Positions 1 to 6,649 of a DNA stretch of 20,658 nt are shown in pieces. Source of the DNA: CALVZT01 sp964368755 (GTDB lineage: Bacteria > Bacillota > Clostridia > Christensenellales > UBA1242); the NCBI GenBank assembly GCA_964368755.1, contig CAYJCR010000014.1:1-20658 (forward strand). Direction: 5' to 3'. The translations under genes and the position numbers were made by a program. Position 1 is the first letter of the stretch; every line of letters begins with the position of its first letter. A model generated the notes under the pieces. It had not been told where the DNA came from. It saw nothing but the letters and a program-made list of their open reading frames with translations, and did no database searches.

Positions 1-60
1 CAAGTGGAGTAGAAGTAATAGTAACGTCCTTGTCTCCAATAGATTCGGAGAGGTACTTTG

Positions 61-975
61 TTAACGTGTTAAGTAATAATTACAACGCTGACAACATATA
101 AGGAAATACTGAATAGTATAAGTTGCAAGACTCCACTTCGCATATAGGCTGACATTGGCTCTACGACTTGCATATAAAATACTCAAAGGCGTTCCCGAAA
201 AATCTGCTTTTGTAAACCAACCATCGAATGCATATCCATCACGAGTAGGATTAAGCAAAGTTATATTGCCACCGATAGCCGTATAACTAGCCGGATTGTC
301 GGGATGGTTGATTCCATCATTGAGTGTGTAAGAGATTGTGTAGTTGATGACACTTGTCTTACCGTAGAATACCTTGTTACCAGTACTACCTTTTCGGACT
401 TCGGTAGCTGGAATAAGATAATCTTCATCTTCGTACCAACCTTCAAAGGTGTATCCCATATTTGCAGAGGTTGTTGTAGCTACAGGAAGGGAAGTTGTAC
501 TAGTCTCAACACAATATGAACGGAACATAGGATTGAATGCAAAAGGAAGATTATATGTAATAGTATAAGTTATAACTCTCCACTTTGCCGATATAGTTAC
601 ATTGCGAGATGCTACGAATGGAAAAGTTTGTTCAACTAACCCTACACCTGTCTTTGGTACAAACCAGCCTTCGAAAGTATATCCATCACGAGTAGGGTCT
701 TGAGGTTTGCTGACAGAGGAGCCCTCATTCACAACATCAGATGTAATATTGCTATTGTAACCCAAGTCCCATTTGATAGTATATTGTTTGACTTCTGGTT
801 CGCCCGGACCTTCTGGATCTTCAGGATCCTCTGATTCAGAAGGAGTGCCTGGGCTTGGTTGTTCTTGCTGAGAAGAACTTGATGGAGGAGTCTCTTCATC
901 ATCACCGCAGGCAGAAAAAAACATCAGAGGTATCATAAGCAAAACTATGAGTAGCAATCTGATAACTTTTTTCAT
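61..975 (-). CDS. InlB B-repeat surface lipoprotein, 3' end apparently frameshifted
   Basis: This encodes a 304-residue lipoprotein. The N-terminus is MKK, a hydrophobic core, then a lipobox ending FFSAC with the lipidated Cys at residue 23. A low-complexity Ser/Gln/Glu/Pro linker (about 24-63) follows, then Listeria-Bacteroides (InlB B-type) repeats at about 65-132, 136-206 and 212-281, recognised by YTI.Y starts, GYTFEGW cores and AKW ends. A fourth repeat starts at 286 (TYTIQYFL) but turns into Cys/Tyr-rich sequence and stops. The start at 975 is preferred over an in-frame upstream Met because AGGAG lies 6-10 bases before it and it begins a clean signal peptide. Continuation of the fourth repeat is visible in another frame at bases 1-72, so the gene is probably longer and broken here. 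The likely role is surface display or adhesion on a Gram-positive cell; the family is clear, the ligand is unknown. Confidence 0.8.
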   Translation of the reverse strand: MKKVIRLLLIVLLMIPLMFFSACGDDEETPPSSSSQQEQPSPGTPSESEDPEDPEGPGEPEVKQYTIKWDLGYNSNITSDVVNEGSSVSKPQDPTRDGYTFEGWFVPKTGVGLVEQTFPFVASRNVTISAKWRVITYTITYNLPFAFNPMFRSYCVETSTTSLPVATTTSANMGYTFEGWYEDEDYLIPATEVRKGSTGNKVFYGKTSVINYTISYTLNDGINHPDNPASYTAIGGNITLLNPTRDGYAFDGWFTKADFSGTPLSILYASRRANVSLYAKWSLATYTIQYFLICCQRCNYYLTR

Positions 976-1070
976 ACTTTTCTCCTTTTGTTTGTGTTTG
1001 AATAGGACATCTAAGGTGTATGTTATATTATTATATAATAACAACTTGTTATATGCTTTTTGATACTTTT

Positions 1071-1099
1071 ATTCTACAAGCATACAGCCTCATTGTCAA
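1071..1099 (-). promoter_or_regulatory. sigma-A-like promoter for the InlB-repeat lipoprotein
   Basis: Read on the minus strand: TTGACA (1094-1099), a 17-base spacer, then TAGAAT (1071-1076). The predicted transcript starts near 1064 and has a leader of about 90 bases before the start codon at 975. That leader carries TGTTAT/ATAACA half-sites and a 14-base perfect palindrome at 1028-1041. Confidence 0.6.
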
Positions 1100-1158
1100 T
1101 CATTTCCTTTAAGACGCAACAATAGCAATAATATTATCAAACGGGTTTTGTTAATAAA

Positions 1159-1187
1159 TTGACTAATGTAGCTTGTTATGATATACT
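1159..1187 (+). promoter_or_regulatory. promoter for tRNA-Arg and probably the ASCH/GNAT genes
   Basis: TTGACT (1159-1164), 17-base spacer, TATACT (1182-1187), with TGA just before the -10 (extended -10). It lies 60 bases upstream of the tRNA. The 12-mer TGTTATGATATA in it recurs in the promoter at 11058-11086. Confidence 0.65.
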
Positions 1188-1247
1188 TCGTATTGTTAAT
1201 CAGTGTAACAAAAGACAAATCAGAATTAAGTATATGATAGTAGCCAT

Positions 1248-1324
<77 letters not shown>

Positions 1325-1353
1325 ATTATAAATAAAAATTAGGAGAAATCAAG

Positions 1354-1695
1354 ATGAAACATGAAATGAAACTGAGGGCAATATATTATGAAAAGATTAA
1401 AAATGGCGAGAAAATATATGAAATAAGGCTTAATGATGAAAAAAGACAGTTAATAGATGTCGGAGATGTGATAATATTCAAGAAAGAGCCTGAACTAATC
1501 GAACAATTTAATGTATTAGTAAAAGATATGATATATTTTGACACTTTTGCAGAAATGGCAGATACATTACCACTTAAAAAAATAGGTTTTGATAAAGAGA
1601 CAAAGTCGGAGACAATTGATATTTATCATCAGTTTTATACAAAAGATGATGAAAAAAAATATGGTGTTGTTGCAATAAAAGTTCAAAAATTGTAG
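1354..1695 (+). CDS. ASCH domain protein (first of two)
   Basis: A 113-residue single-domain protein matching the small ASCH (PUA-like beta-barrel) family in length and pattern. It has the hallmark G-x-K-x-x-E-x-R (G18, K20, E23, R25) in NGEKIYEIR, then VGDVIIF, LPLKKIGF, YTKDDEKKYGVVAIKV. ASCH domains are thought to bind RNA or modified nucleosides; E. coli YqfB, an ASCH protein, hydrolyses N4-acetylcytidine. From memory, YqfB has Lys-Thr-Ile-Thr at the equivalent site. Here K20 is kept but the second Thr aligns with E23, so the same activity cannot be assumed. AGGAG precedes the ATG at good spacing. It is followed by the acetyltransferase gene after 10 bases and probably shares the tRNA-Arg promoter. 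The family call is strong; the function is unknown. Confidence 0.82.
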   Translation: MKHEMKLRAIYYEKIKNGEKIYEIRLNDEKRQLIDVGDVIIFKKEPELIEQFNVLVKDMIYFDTFAEMADTLPLKKIGFDKETKSETIDIYHQFYTKDDEKKYGVVAIKVQKL

Positions 1696-1705
1696 GAGAA
1701 AATTG

Positions 1706-2212
1706 ATGAAAAATCGTAGTATAAATATCACATCGATAAAAGAGTTGCTTTCACAAGGAATGCAACGTGAAAAAGTTATTAGTATCTGCGATAGTTTATA
1801 TGATATGACTGATTTTATATGTGAAGACTATCCCAAGCACAAAACTTGGTTTTATAAAAAACATTTGCCGGAAACTTTACAAGCCAATTCTGGAAGAGAC
1901 ATTCTTTATGCTAGTGATACTGACGGCAAAATCCTTGGAACTTCATTTATTAAAGATGATGAAGTAGAAAAGAAAATTTGTACATTATTTGTTAGTCCAG
2001 ATGCAAGAGGTTTAGGAGTAGGGACAGCTTTGGTAGAGAAGTCTATGGAGATTCTCGATACAACCAAACCTATGATTACAATTGCTGATTATAAATTGCC
2101 TATGTTTGAAAAACTAATAAGTAAGTATGATTGGAAACAAACGCAAATAGTTGAAGGGCTTTATAACGAAAAATCGAAGGAATTAGTATATAATGGATAT
2201 TTGGAACAATAA
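1706..2212 (+). CDS. GNAT family N-acetyltransferase
   Basis: A 168-residue protein with a C-terminal GNAT core. Strand LFVSP is followed by the acetyl-CoA pyrophosphate loop R101-x-x-G104-x-G106 (DARGLGVGTALVEKSM), then ITIADYKLPMFEKL, the usual beta5/alpha4 segment. The first 60 residues are not a recognisable GNAT core and may carry substrate specificity. The ATG at 1706 is chosen over the TTG one codon earlier because it sits 7 bases after AGGAG. The gene lies between two ASCH genes and overlaps the second by 20 bases, so the three are translated as a unit. GNATs acetylate amines on small molecules, proteins, aminoacyl-tRNA or nucleic acid bases. The substrate cannot be read from the sequence. 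The tRNA-linked context makes an RNA or aminoacyl-tRNA substrate worth testing. Confidence 0.83.
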   Translation: MKNRSINITSIKELLSQGMQREKVISICDSLYDMTDFICEDYPKHKTWFYKKHLPETLQANSGRDILYASDTDGKILGTSFIKDDEVEKKICTLFVSPDARGLGVGTALVEKSMEILDTTKPMITIADYKLPMFEKLISKYDWKQTQIVEGLYNEKSKELVYNGYLEQ

Positions 2213-2693
2213 AAATAGTACAATTAACAAGCCAATAACTATAATATCAATAATGAGTTATTATGCAAGGCAAATCTTTGATGGAACAAAAGAATATGAG
2301 TTCAGAAAATCACCATTAAAATTATGTGATATGAATAAAAAAATATATGTCTATTCTGCAAAAGAAGATAAGGCGATCATCGGTTCCTTTGAAGTGAGTG
2401 ACATATTGAAAGGTTCTGTTGATGACATTTTGATGCGGACGGGATATAACATCCGAAGGGACAAACAAGAAATAATTGATTATTTTGAAAACTCATATAT
2501 GTGCTATGCTTTGAAGTTGGAAAATGTGCAAAGATTTGAGAATCCCCTTACTTTAAGGCAAATGAGGAGAATTGATCCAGAGATTCAACTCCCTCAATAC
2601 TACCAACACATATATCCTGATTCAAAACTATATGAACCAATTGTTAATTTGGATAAGACCGCAGCCAAGAGCAATTATTTGATTGGTCAATAA
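2193..2693 (+). CDS. ASCH/PUA-like domain protein (second of two)
   Basis: A 166-residue protein of the larger ASCH/PUA-like type. It has a beta-strand ITIISIMSYYARQIFDG, then the signature G31-x-K33-x-Y-E36-x-R38 in FDGTKEYEFRK. IYVYSA, IIGSFEVSDIL and MCYALKLENV follow, and near residue 133 LPQYYQHI resembles the APQSF-x-Y-type end motif of this family. It is only distantly like the 113-residue ASCH protein upstream, so it is not a recent tandem duplicate. The start at 2193 is kept although it overlaps the acetyltransferase by 20 bases: the first ASCH strand begins at about residue 13 and AAGGAAT precedes it. The overlap suggests translational coupling; related GNAT and ASCH domains may also occur fused (recollection, not verified). 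A strong terminator follows. Likely a nucleic-acid or nucleoside binding or processing factor. Confidence 0.8.
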   Translation: MDIWNNKNSTINKPITIISIMSYYARQIFDGTKEYEFRKSPLKLCDMNKKIYVYSAKEDKAIIGSFEVSDILKGSVDDILMRTGYNIRRDKQEIIDYFENSYMCYALKLENVQRFENPLTLRQMRRIDPEIQLPQYYQHIYPDSKLYEPIVNLDKTAAKSNYLIGQ

Positions 2694-2696
2694 TAT

Positions 2697-2810
2697 TTAA
2701 TAAAAAGAACGGATGCTATATCCGTTCTTTTTTCTGTTACGCTTGTTAAGTTTGACATCTGATATCTTTAACGAGAGTTTGTTCTTCAATTGTATTATAT
2801 TATCTTCCAT
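2697..2810 (-). CDS. possible 37-residue basic small protein
   Basis: A short minus-strand ORF starting ATG at 2810 with GGGGAG nine bases before it. Its start is 26 bases beyond the nitroreductase stop, in the same direction. The peptide starts MEDNIIQLKNKL, continues into a Lys/Arg-rich stretch, and ends SIRSFY. The coding region runs through the 2702-2732 terminator hairpin, which is unusual and argues against it. No family is recognised. It is kept as a candidate only because of the good ribosome binding site and its operon position. Confidence 0.25.
   Translation of the reverse strand: MEDNIIQLKNKLSLKISDVKLNKRNRKKNGYSIRSFY
2702..2733. terminator. bidirectional rho-independent terminator
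   Basis: A perfect 13-bp stem (2702-2714 with 2720-2732), loop GCTAT, flanked by A5 on the left and T6 on the right. It can end the ASCH/GNAT transcript (+) and the nitroreductase operon (-). Confidence 0.85.
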
Positions 2811-2836
2811 GATTGATTTCTCCCCAAGCGTAATAA

Positions 2837-3370
2837 TTATAAAAAGGTTACTATTTCATCCATAGTTTTCAAAGCCTTTTTGCAAGGTTGTTCATCAGAT
2901 ATGCCTAGAGCGATACCTGCGAATAGTTCTAGGTCGGTATTGCAGAGTTTAGATATTTCTTGATCCGGGTATGTTATGTCGCATATGAATAGCGAATCGA
3001 TATTGAGTGAAGTTGCTTTGAGCAACATATTCTCTATGGCTGCACCTATTGATAATGTATCGCTTCTATAGAACTCGTCATCGCTGTCCTTAAAACATAG
3101 TATAAGTACGGGTGCTTGGCGCATTGCTCTTGCAGTAGGGGATATGCTCGTCATTCGCTCGGGATGAGAATCTTGCCACGCTTCCATTATGTCTGCACAT
3201 TTCAATCTTGTGTTGTCATCGCAGACAAGGAACTTCCATGGCTGTCTGTTCTTAGCAGAGGGAGCGAGCCTTGCGCTATTAAGTATTTGGAGAATAGAAC
3301 GTTTTGTTATAACATTCCTTTTGAATCGCCTTGTACTGCGTCTTTTTGCGATAATTTTGTCAATATTCAT
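2837..3370 (-). CDS. nitroreductase family FMN oxidoreductase
   Basis: A 177-residue protein of the nitroreductase fold, in the short single-domain size class. Visible markers are RRSTRRF near residue 10 (FMN phosphate-binding Arg/Ser-x-Arg region), APSAKNRQPWKF at about 36-47 (typical APSA-x-N-x-QPW FMN motif), LSIGAAIENMLLKATSLNIDSLFI in the middle helix and ALGISDEQP near the C-terminus. Members use FMN and NAD(P)H to reduce nitroaromatics, quinones, flavins or enone-type metabolites in the cytoplasm; the substrate is not predictable. AAGGTGA precedes the start at good spacing. The gene lies 54 bases downstream of the histidine phosphatase gene on the same strand with no terminator between them, so the two probably form an operon. 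Confidence 0.9.
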   Translation of the reverse strand: MNIDKIIAKRRSTRRFKRNVITKRSILQILNSARLAPSAKNRQPWKFLVCDDNTRLKCADIMEAWQDSHPERMTSISPTARAMRQAPVLILCFKDSDDEFYRSDTLSIGAAIENMLLKATSLNIDSLFICDITYPDQEISKLCNTDLELFAGIALGISDEQPCKKALKTMDEIVTFL

Positions 3371-3424
3371 TACTTCACCTTTTTGCCTTTTGAATTATTT
3401 TTTGTGAAAATTTAGACAAATTAA

Positions 3425-3937
3425 CTAAGAATTAACTATTTCTTGAACGTTTTGTGAGTTGTTGTATATAGTTTTGGTCCCACAAGAGTATTCGACAACC
3501 ATACAGTTGTTGACCCTTGAACGTGGAGAAATATTATTTTCTATTACATCTTGGGCGAGTTTGATAAGTGCGCCATGAGTGACTATGAGAATGCGCTTGT
3601 TATCATAAAGATTGTCTATTGAAGACAAAAACTCGCTTATTCTTGTCCTTGCTTCATCATCGGTCTCATTCCCATCGGAGCTAGAATTGCCCCAACCACG
3701 TTCGAGGAGCCTTGCATCTTGTTGTGGAGTTAGAGATCCAGATATTATCTTGGCAGTTGCTAGTGTCCTAAAAGATGTTGAACAATACACAACATCAAAT
3801 GCGTTGTCTAGCAACTTAGCTACATGTTGTGCTTGTTGGACACCTGTCTCGCTTAATGGCAAAAGCGCATTATCTATACTCTCATCGCAAACATTCTCTG
3901 CGTGTCGAACAAATATAATATCGTTATGAAGTTCCAC
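3425..3937 (-). CDS. histidine phosphatase (phosphoglycerate mutase-like) family protein
   Basis: A 170-residue protein with the branch-2-free, single-domain layout of the histidine phosphatase superfamily. It has IIFVRHAEN with R11/H12 (phospho-acceptor His; the usual Gly is Ala), LSETGVQQAQHVAKLL, CSTSFRTLATA with R57, E79 in LLERGWG, and the second catalytic His H121 in ILIVTHGALIKL. The catalytic residues R, H, R, E and H are all present. Such proteins dephosphorylate small phospho-metabolites (for example alpha-ribazole phosphate or sugar phosphates); the substrate is unknown here. The start is GTG with AAGGAAG seven bases upstream. It is the first gene of a unit with the nitroreductase. 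Confidence 0.87.
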   Translation of the reverse strand: MELHNDIIFVRHAENVCDESIDNALLPLSETGVQQAQHVAKLLDNAFDVVYCSTSFRTLATAKIISGSLTPQQDARLLERGWGNSSSDGNETDDEARTRISEFLSSIDNLYDNKRILIVTHGALIKLAQDVIENNISPRSRVNNCMVVEYSCGTKTIYNNSQNVQEIVNS

Positions 3938-3963
3938 TCTTGTTCTTCCTTTTATTTATTAAT

Positions 3964-3993
3964 AGTGTAACACAAACATATTTCTTTGCACAA
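3964..3993 (-). promoter_or_regulatory. promoter for histidine phosphatase-nitroreductase unit
   Basis: Minus strand: TTGTGC (3988-3993), 18-base spacer, TACACT (3964-3969). The same TGTTACACT -10 context occurs in the promoter at 20139-20167. Confidence 0.45.
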
Positions 3994-4094
3994 CCAAACA
4001 TGGCATATCTACTTGTCTGTCTACTATGTATTATACTTTGTCTTGTAATTTTTTTTAGAGATAATAGTATGGCGACAGTACACTTATTTGAGGG

Positions 4095-4124
4095 TACAAA
4101 AAAGCACTTCTATAAAAAGTGCTT
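4095..4124 (-). terminator. rho-independent terminator of the NifU-like/GGGtGRT operon
   Basis: An 8-bp stem AAGCACTT/AAGTGCTT (4102-4109 with 4117-4124). Read on the minus strand, it is followed by a T6 run just downstream of the stop at 4142. Confidence 0.75.
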
Positions 4125-4141
4125 ACTTGTATTTGTTTGTA

Positions 4142-5137
4142 TTACTTATTCATTGCTTCGCTAATAGCGACTGATACGGATACTGTTGCTCCTACCATTG
4201 GGTTATTGCCCATACCGATCAAGCCCATCATCTCAACGTGGGCAGGAACTGATGATGACCCAGCGAATTGTGCATCGCTGTGCATTCTTCCCATAGTATC
4301 AGTCATACCGTATGATGCAGGACCAGCACCCATATTGTCAGGATGTAATGTTCTGCCTGTACCACCACCACTTGCTACGGAGAAGTATTTTTTGCCTTGT
4401 TCAAGTCTTTCTTTCTTATAAGTGCCTGCTACTGGATGTTGGAATCTTGTTGGATTAGTTGAGTTACCTGTGATAGATACATCAACATTCTCAAGATGCA
4501 TGATGGCTACGCCTTCTCTTACATCGTTGGCACCATAGCATCGTACTTTGGCTCTCTCGCCTTTGGAATATGCGATCTCTTTGACTATTCTGACTTTGCC
4601 AGTAGCGAAGTCGAAGTCAGTCCTAACATAAGTGAATCCATTGATACGAGATATGATCTGAGCAGCATCTTTGCCAAGTCCGTTCAAGATGACTCTAAGA
4701 GGTTTTTGTCTAACCTTATTGGCATTGTTGGCGATACCTATCGCACCTTCTGCAGCAGCGAAGGATTCGTGACCTGCAAGGAATGCAAAACATTCTGTGT
4801 CTTCGCTAAGCAACATTGCACCAAGATTGCCGTGGCCTAAGCCTACCTTTCTATCATCAGCAACAGAGCCTGGGATACAAAATGATTGTAGACCTTCGCC
4901 GATGCATTTGGAGACTTCACTTGCTTTTTTGACTCCACGTTTGATTGCAAGAGCGGCACCTACTGTGTATGCCCAGCACGCATTGTCAAAACATATTGGT
5001 TGTATGCCTCTTACTATACCAGCAACATCTACTCCAAGATTGTCACACAATTTCTTTGCTTCATTGAGGTCTTTGATACCATTTTCATTAAGTAATTTGT
5101 TGATTTGGGTTATTCTTCTTTCATAACTTTCGAACAT
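4142..5137 (-). CDS. GGGtGRT family protein
   Basis: A 331-residue protein of the conserved family named after its GGGtGRT motif, here GGGTGRT at 257-263 in SVASGGGTGRTLHPDNMG. Other family-like features are the start MFESYERRITQIN, a Cys-containing segment IVRGIQPICFDNACW (about 41-55), GLGHGNLGAML, AGHESFAAAEGAIG, and a Gly/Met-rich C-terminus. The start at 5137 is preferred over an in-frame ATG at 5146: AAGGGG is almost touching the upstream ATG but about 10 bases from this one, and the resulting N-terminus fits the family. It lies 21 bases downstream of a NifU-like gene, the usual partner. The biochemical role of the family is, as far as I know, not established; the pairing suggests work with an Fe-S cluster or another Cys-bound cofactor. 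Confidence 0.88.
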   Translation of the reverse strand: MFESYERRITQINKLLNENGIKDLNEAKKLCDNLGVDVAGIVRGIQPICFDNACWAYTVGAALAIKRGVKKASEVSKCIGEGLQSFCIPGSVADDRKVGLGHGNLGAMLLSEDTECFAFLAGHESFAAAEGAIGIANNANKVRQKPLRVILNGLGKDAAQIISRINGFTYVRTDFDFATGKVRIVKEIAYSKGERAKVRCYGANDVREGVAIMHLENVDVSITGNSTNPTRFQHPVAGTYKKERLEQGKKYFSVASGGGTGRTLHPDNMGAGPASYGMTDTMGRMHSDAQFAGSSSVPAHVEMMGLIGMGNNPMVGATVSVSVAISEAMNK

Positions 5138-5158
5138 CTTCTTCATTCCCCTTCTATC

Positions 5159-5851
5159 TTACTCTTCTCTTGGGTCAATGGTCTTGACTGCATCTTGCAT
5201 TCTACCATACTTGCCACTAGCTTTCTTTATTGCTTCAAGTGGCTCAATGCCCTTCTTGATATTGTCCATCATCTTGCCAAGGTTAACGAACTCGTATCCA
5301 ATGATCTCATTCTCTTCATTGAGTCCAACTTTGGTAATATAACCTTCGGACAATTCTAGATATCTAGGTCCTTTGATCTTAGTACTGTAACAAGTACCTA
5401 CTTGGCTACGGCGACCTTTGCCAAGATCTTCGAGCCCGGCACCAATAGATAATCCGTTCTCAGAAAAAGCTGATTGGCTTCTGCCGTAAACAATCTGCAA
5501 GAATAACTCTCTCATAGCAGTATTGATAGCATCGCATACAAGGTCAGTATTGAGAGCTTCTAGTATTGTCTTACCGATAAGTATCTCACTAGCCATTGCA
5601 GCAGAGTGTGTCATACCAGAACAACCAAGAGTCTCAACAAGAGCCTCTTCGATGATGCCGTTCTTGATATTGAGAGTGAGCTTGCATGCACCTTGTTGAG
5701 GAGCACACCAACCGATACCGTGTGTGAATCCAGATATATCTTTGATTTCTTTAGCTTTGACCCATTTGGCTTCCTCAGGAATAGGAGCAGGGCCGTGGTC
5801 AACGCCCTTTCTTACTACGCACATATTGTCGACTTCAGATGTATAATTCAT
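5159..5851 (-). CDS. NifU/IscU-like iron-sulfur scaffold homologue
   Basis: A 230-residue protein related to the N-terminal NifU/IscU scaffold fold but longer than IscU. Cys residues are at 11, 49, 56, 77, 106 and 154. ETLGCSGMTHSAAMASEILIG around C77 mirrors the IscU GCGSA...SS segment that holds a cluster-ligand Cys, and the preceding strand KLTLNIKNGIIEEALVETLG matches the scaffold core. The HCxxLG-type third ligand site of IscU is not seen in place; C49 and C56 in GWCAPQQGAC may substitute. AGGGGG six bases before the ATG supports the start. It is followed closely by the GGGtGRT gene, and such scaffold-like proteins are repeatedly annotated beside GGGtGRT genes. There is no cysteine desulfurase in the window, so a role in general Fe-S assembly is not supported; a dedicated delivery role is inference. 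Confidence 0.85.
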   Translation of the reverse strand: MNYTSEVDNMCVVRKGVDHGPAPIPEEAKWVKAKEIKDISGFTHGIGWCAPQQGACKLTLNIKNGIIEEALVETLGCSGMTHSAAMASEILIGKTILEALNTDLVCDAINTAMRELFLQIVYGRSQSAFSENGLSIGAGLEDLGKGRRSQVGTCYSTKIKGPRYLELSEGYITKVGLNEENEIIGYEFVNLGKMMDNIKKGIEPLEAIKKASGKYGRMQDAVKTIDPREE

Positions 5852-5884
5852 ATTTGCCCCCTAATATAGTTATTGAACGTATGT

Positions 5885-5914
5885 AGTTTAGCATTTGGAT
5901 ATCAAAATGTCTAA
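5885..5914 (-). promoter_or_regulatory. possible promoter for the NifU-like/GGGtGRT operon
   Basis: Minus strand: TTAGAC (5909-5914), 18-base spacer, TAAACT (5885-5890). The spacer contains one arm (5893-5902) of a 10-base inverted repeat whose other arm is at 5954-5963. Confidence 0.3.
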
Positions 5915-6014
5915 TGTTTTTGTTATCATATTGAACAAAAAAATTAAAAAACAATATCCAAATTGATAGAAAAATTATATCAAAAATATTTGTTACTTTG
6001 ATTATGCTCAAAGA

Positions 6015-6044
6015 TTGACAAAAGTATAATAGGATATGTATTAT
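6015..6044 (+). promoter_or_regulatory. promoter of the Nudix hydrolase gene
   Basis: TTGACA (6015-6020), 18-base spacer, TATTAT (6039-6044). AGGAGA and then the start codon at 6069 follow directly, giving a very short leader. Confidence 0.55.
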
Positions 6045-6068
6045 ATCTATAATTAGGAGATATAATAT

Positions 6069-6482
6069 ATGGCTACACAAAAGGCAGGTTGTATACTTAT
6101 TGATCGACTTTCTCACAAAGTCGGCATTATATATAGAGATTATCGCAACGATTACTCATTCCCCAAAGGTCACGTCGAGAAGGGCGAGACAGCCGAGGAA
6201 TGTGCAGTGCGTGAGACGGCTGAAGAGACTAAGCGTGATTGTATCATCGCTGATCATGAGCCATACATAGAGAGATACACAACATCTTATGGAGAAGAAT
6301 GTGAATGTTATATGTATATTGCTTGGGACAATGGCCATTCTGATAATGATAGCACCGATACTCACGATCTGATGTGGATAGACTTCGACCAGGTAGAGAA
6401 TAAATTGACATATCCTAGCCTTGTCAAGACTTGGAGAGTAAATGCCAGCAAGATACATAGACTCATAAATAAAAGCCGTTGA
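6069..6482 (+). CDS. Nudix hydrolase
   Basis: A 137-residue single-domain Nudix protein. The Nudix box is near complete: G34, E40, R48-E49 and E52-E53 in the GHVEKGE...RETAEE segment hold the Mg2+-binding glutamates. The Gly normally two residues after the EE pair is Lys here (EETKRD). YSFPKGHVEKGE resembles the Ap4A/diphosphoinositol phosphohydrolase-like group, and CECYMYIAW...LMWIDFDQV is the usual second half of the fold. Likely a cytoplasmic hydrolase of a nucleoside diphosphate derivative; the substrate is undetermined. AGGAGA lies 8 bases before the ATG. It is monocistronic, with its own promoter and a terminator that overlaps the stop codon. Confidence 0.9.
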   Translation: MATQKAGCILIDRLSHKVGIIYRDYRNDYSFPKGHVEKGETAEECAVRETAEETKRDCIIADHEPYIERYTTSYGEECECYMYIAWDNGHSDNDSTDTHDLMWIDFDQVENKLTYPSLVKTWRVNASKIHRLINKSR

Positions 6483-6499
6483 TAAAGAACGGTTTTTTT
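6471..6499 (+). terminator. rho-independent terminator of the Nudix gene
   Basis: Stem 6471-6480 with 6488-6497 (core CCGTT/AACGG, A/T extended), loop GATAAAG, followed by T8. The stem includes the TGA stop codon of the Nudix gene. Confidence 0.8.
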
Positions 6500-6594
6500 T
6501 GTTATCAAAAGAAAAATGCTTGTCAAGGGAAAGTTAGAGGTAAGAATAATTTTGTCGATATTGAACAATAAAAAATATAGTTGCCCATTTTTGT

Positions 6595-6624
6595 TTGTAA
6601 GTTTTTGAAATACCGTGATATACT
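6595..6624 (+). promoter_or_regulatory. extended -10 promoter of the giant lipoprotein gene
   Basis: TTGTAA (6595-6600), 18-base spacer, TGA-TATACT (-10 at 6619-6624). The transcript would start near 6631, leaving a leader of about 20 bases with GGAGG. Confidence 0.5.
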
Positions 6625-6649
6625 AAACTCATAATACGGAGGTATGAAG

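Noticed and set aside
3940..4164. Plus-strand hydrophobic ORF between the phosphatase and GGGtGRT genes.
   Set aside because: It overlaps a terminator and the end of the GGGtGRT gene, has no ribosome binding site, and its composition follows AT-rich intergenic DNA.
5835..6116. Minus-strand ORF of 93 codons over the NifU-Nudix intergenic region.
   Set aside because: It overlaps both promoters and two real gene starts, with no ribosome binding site.
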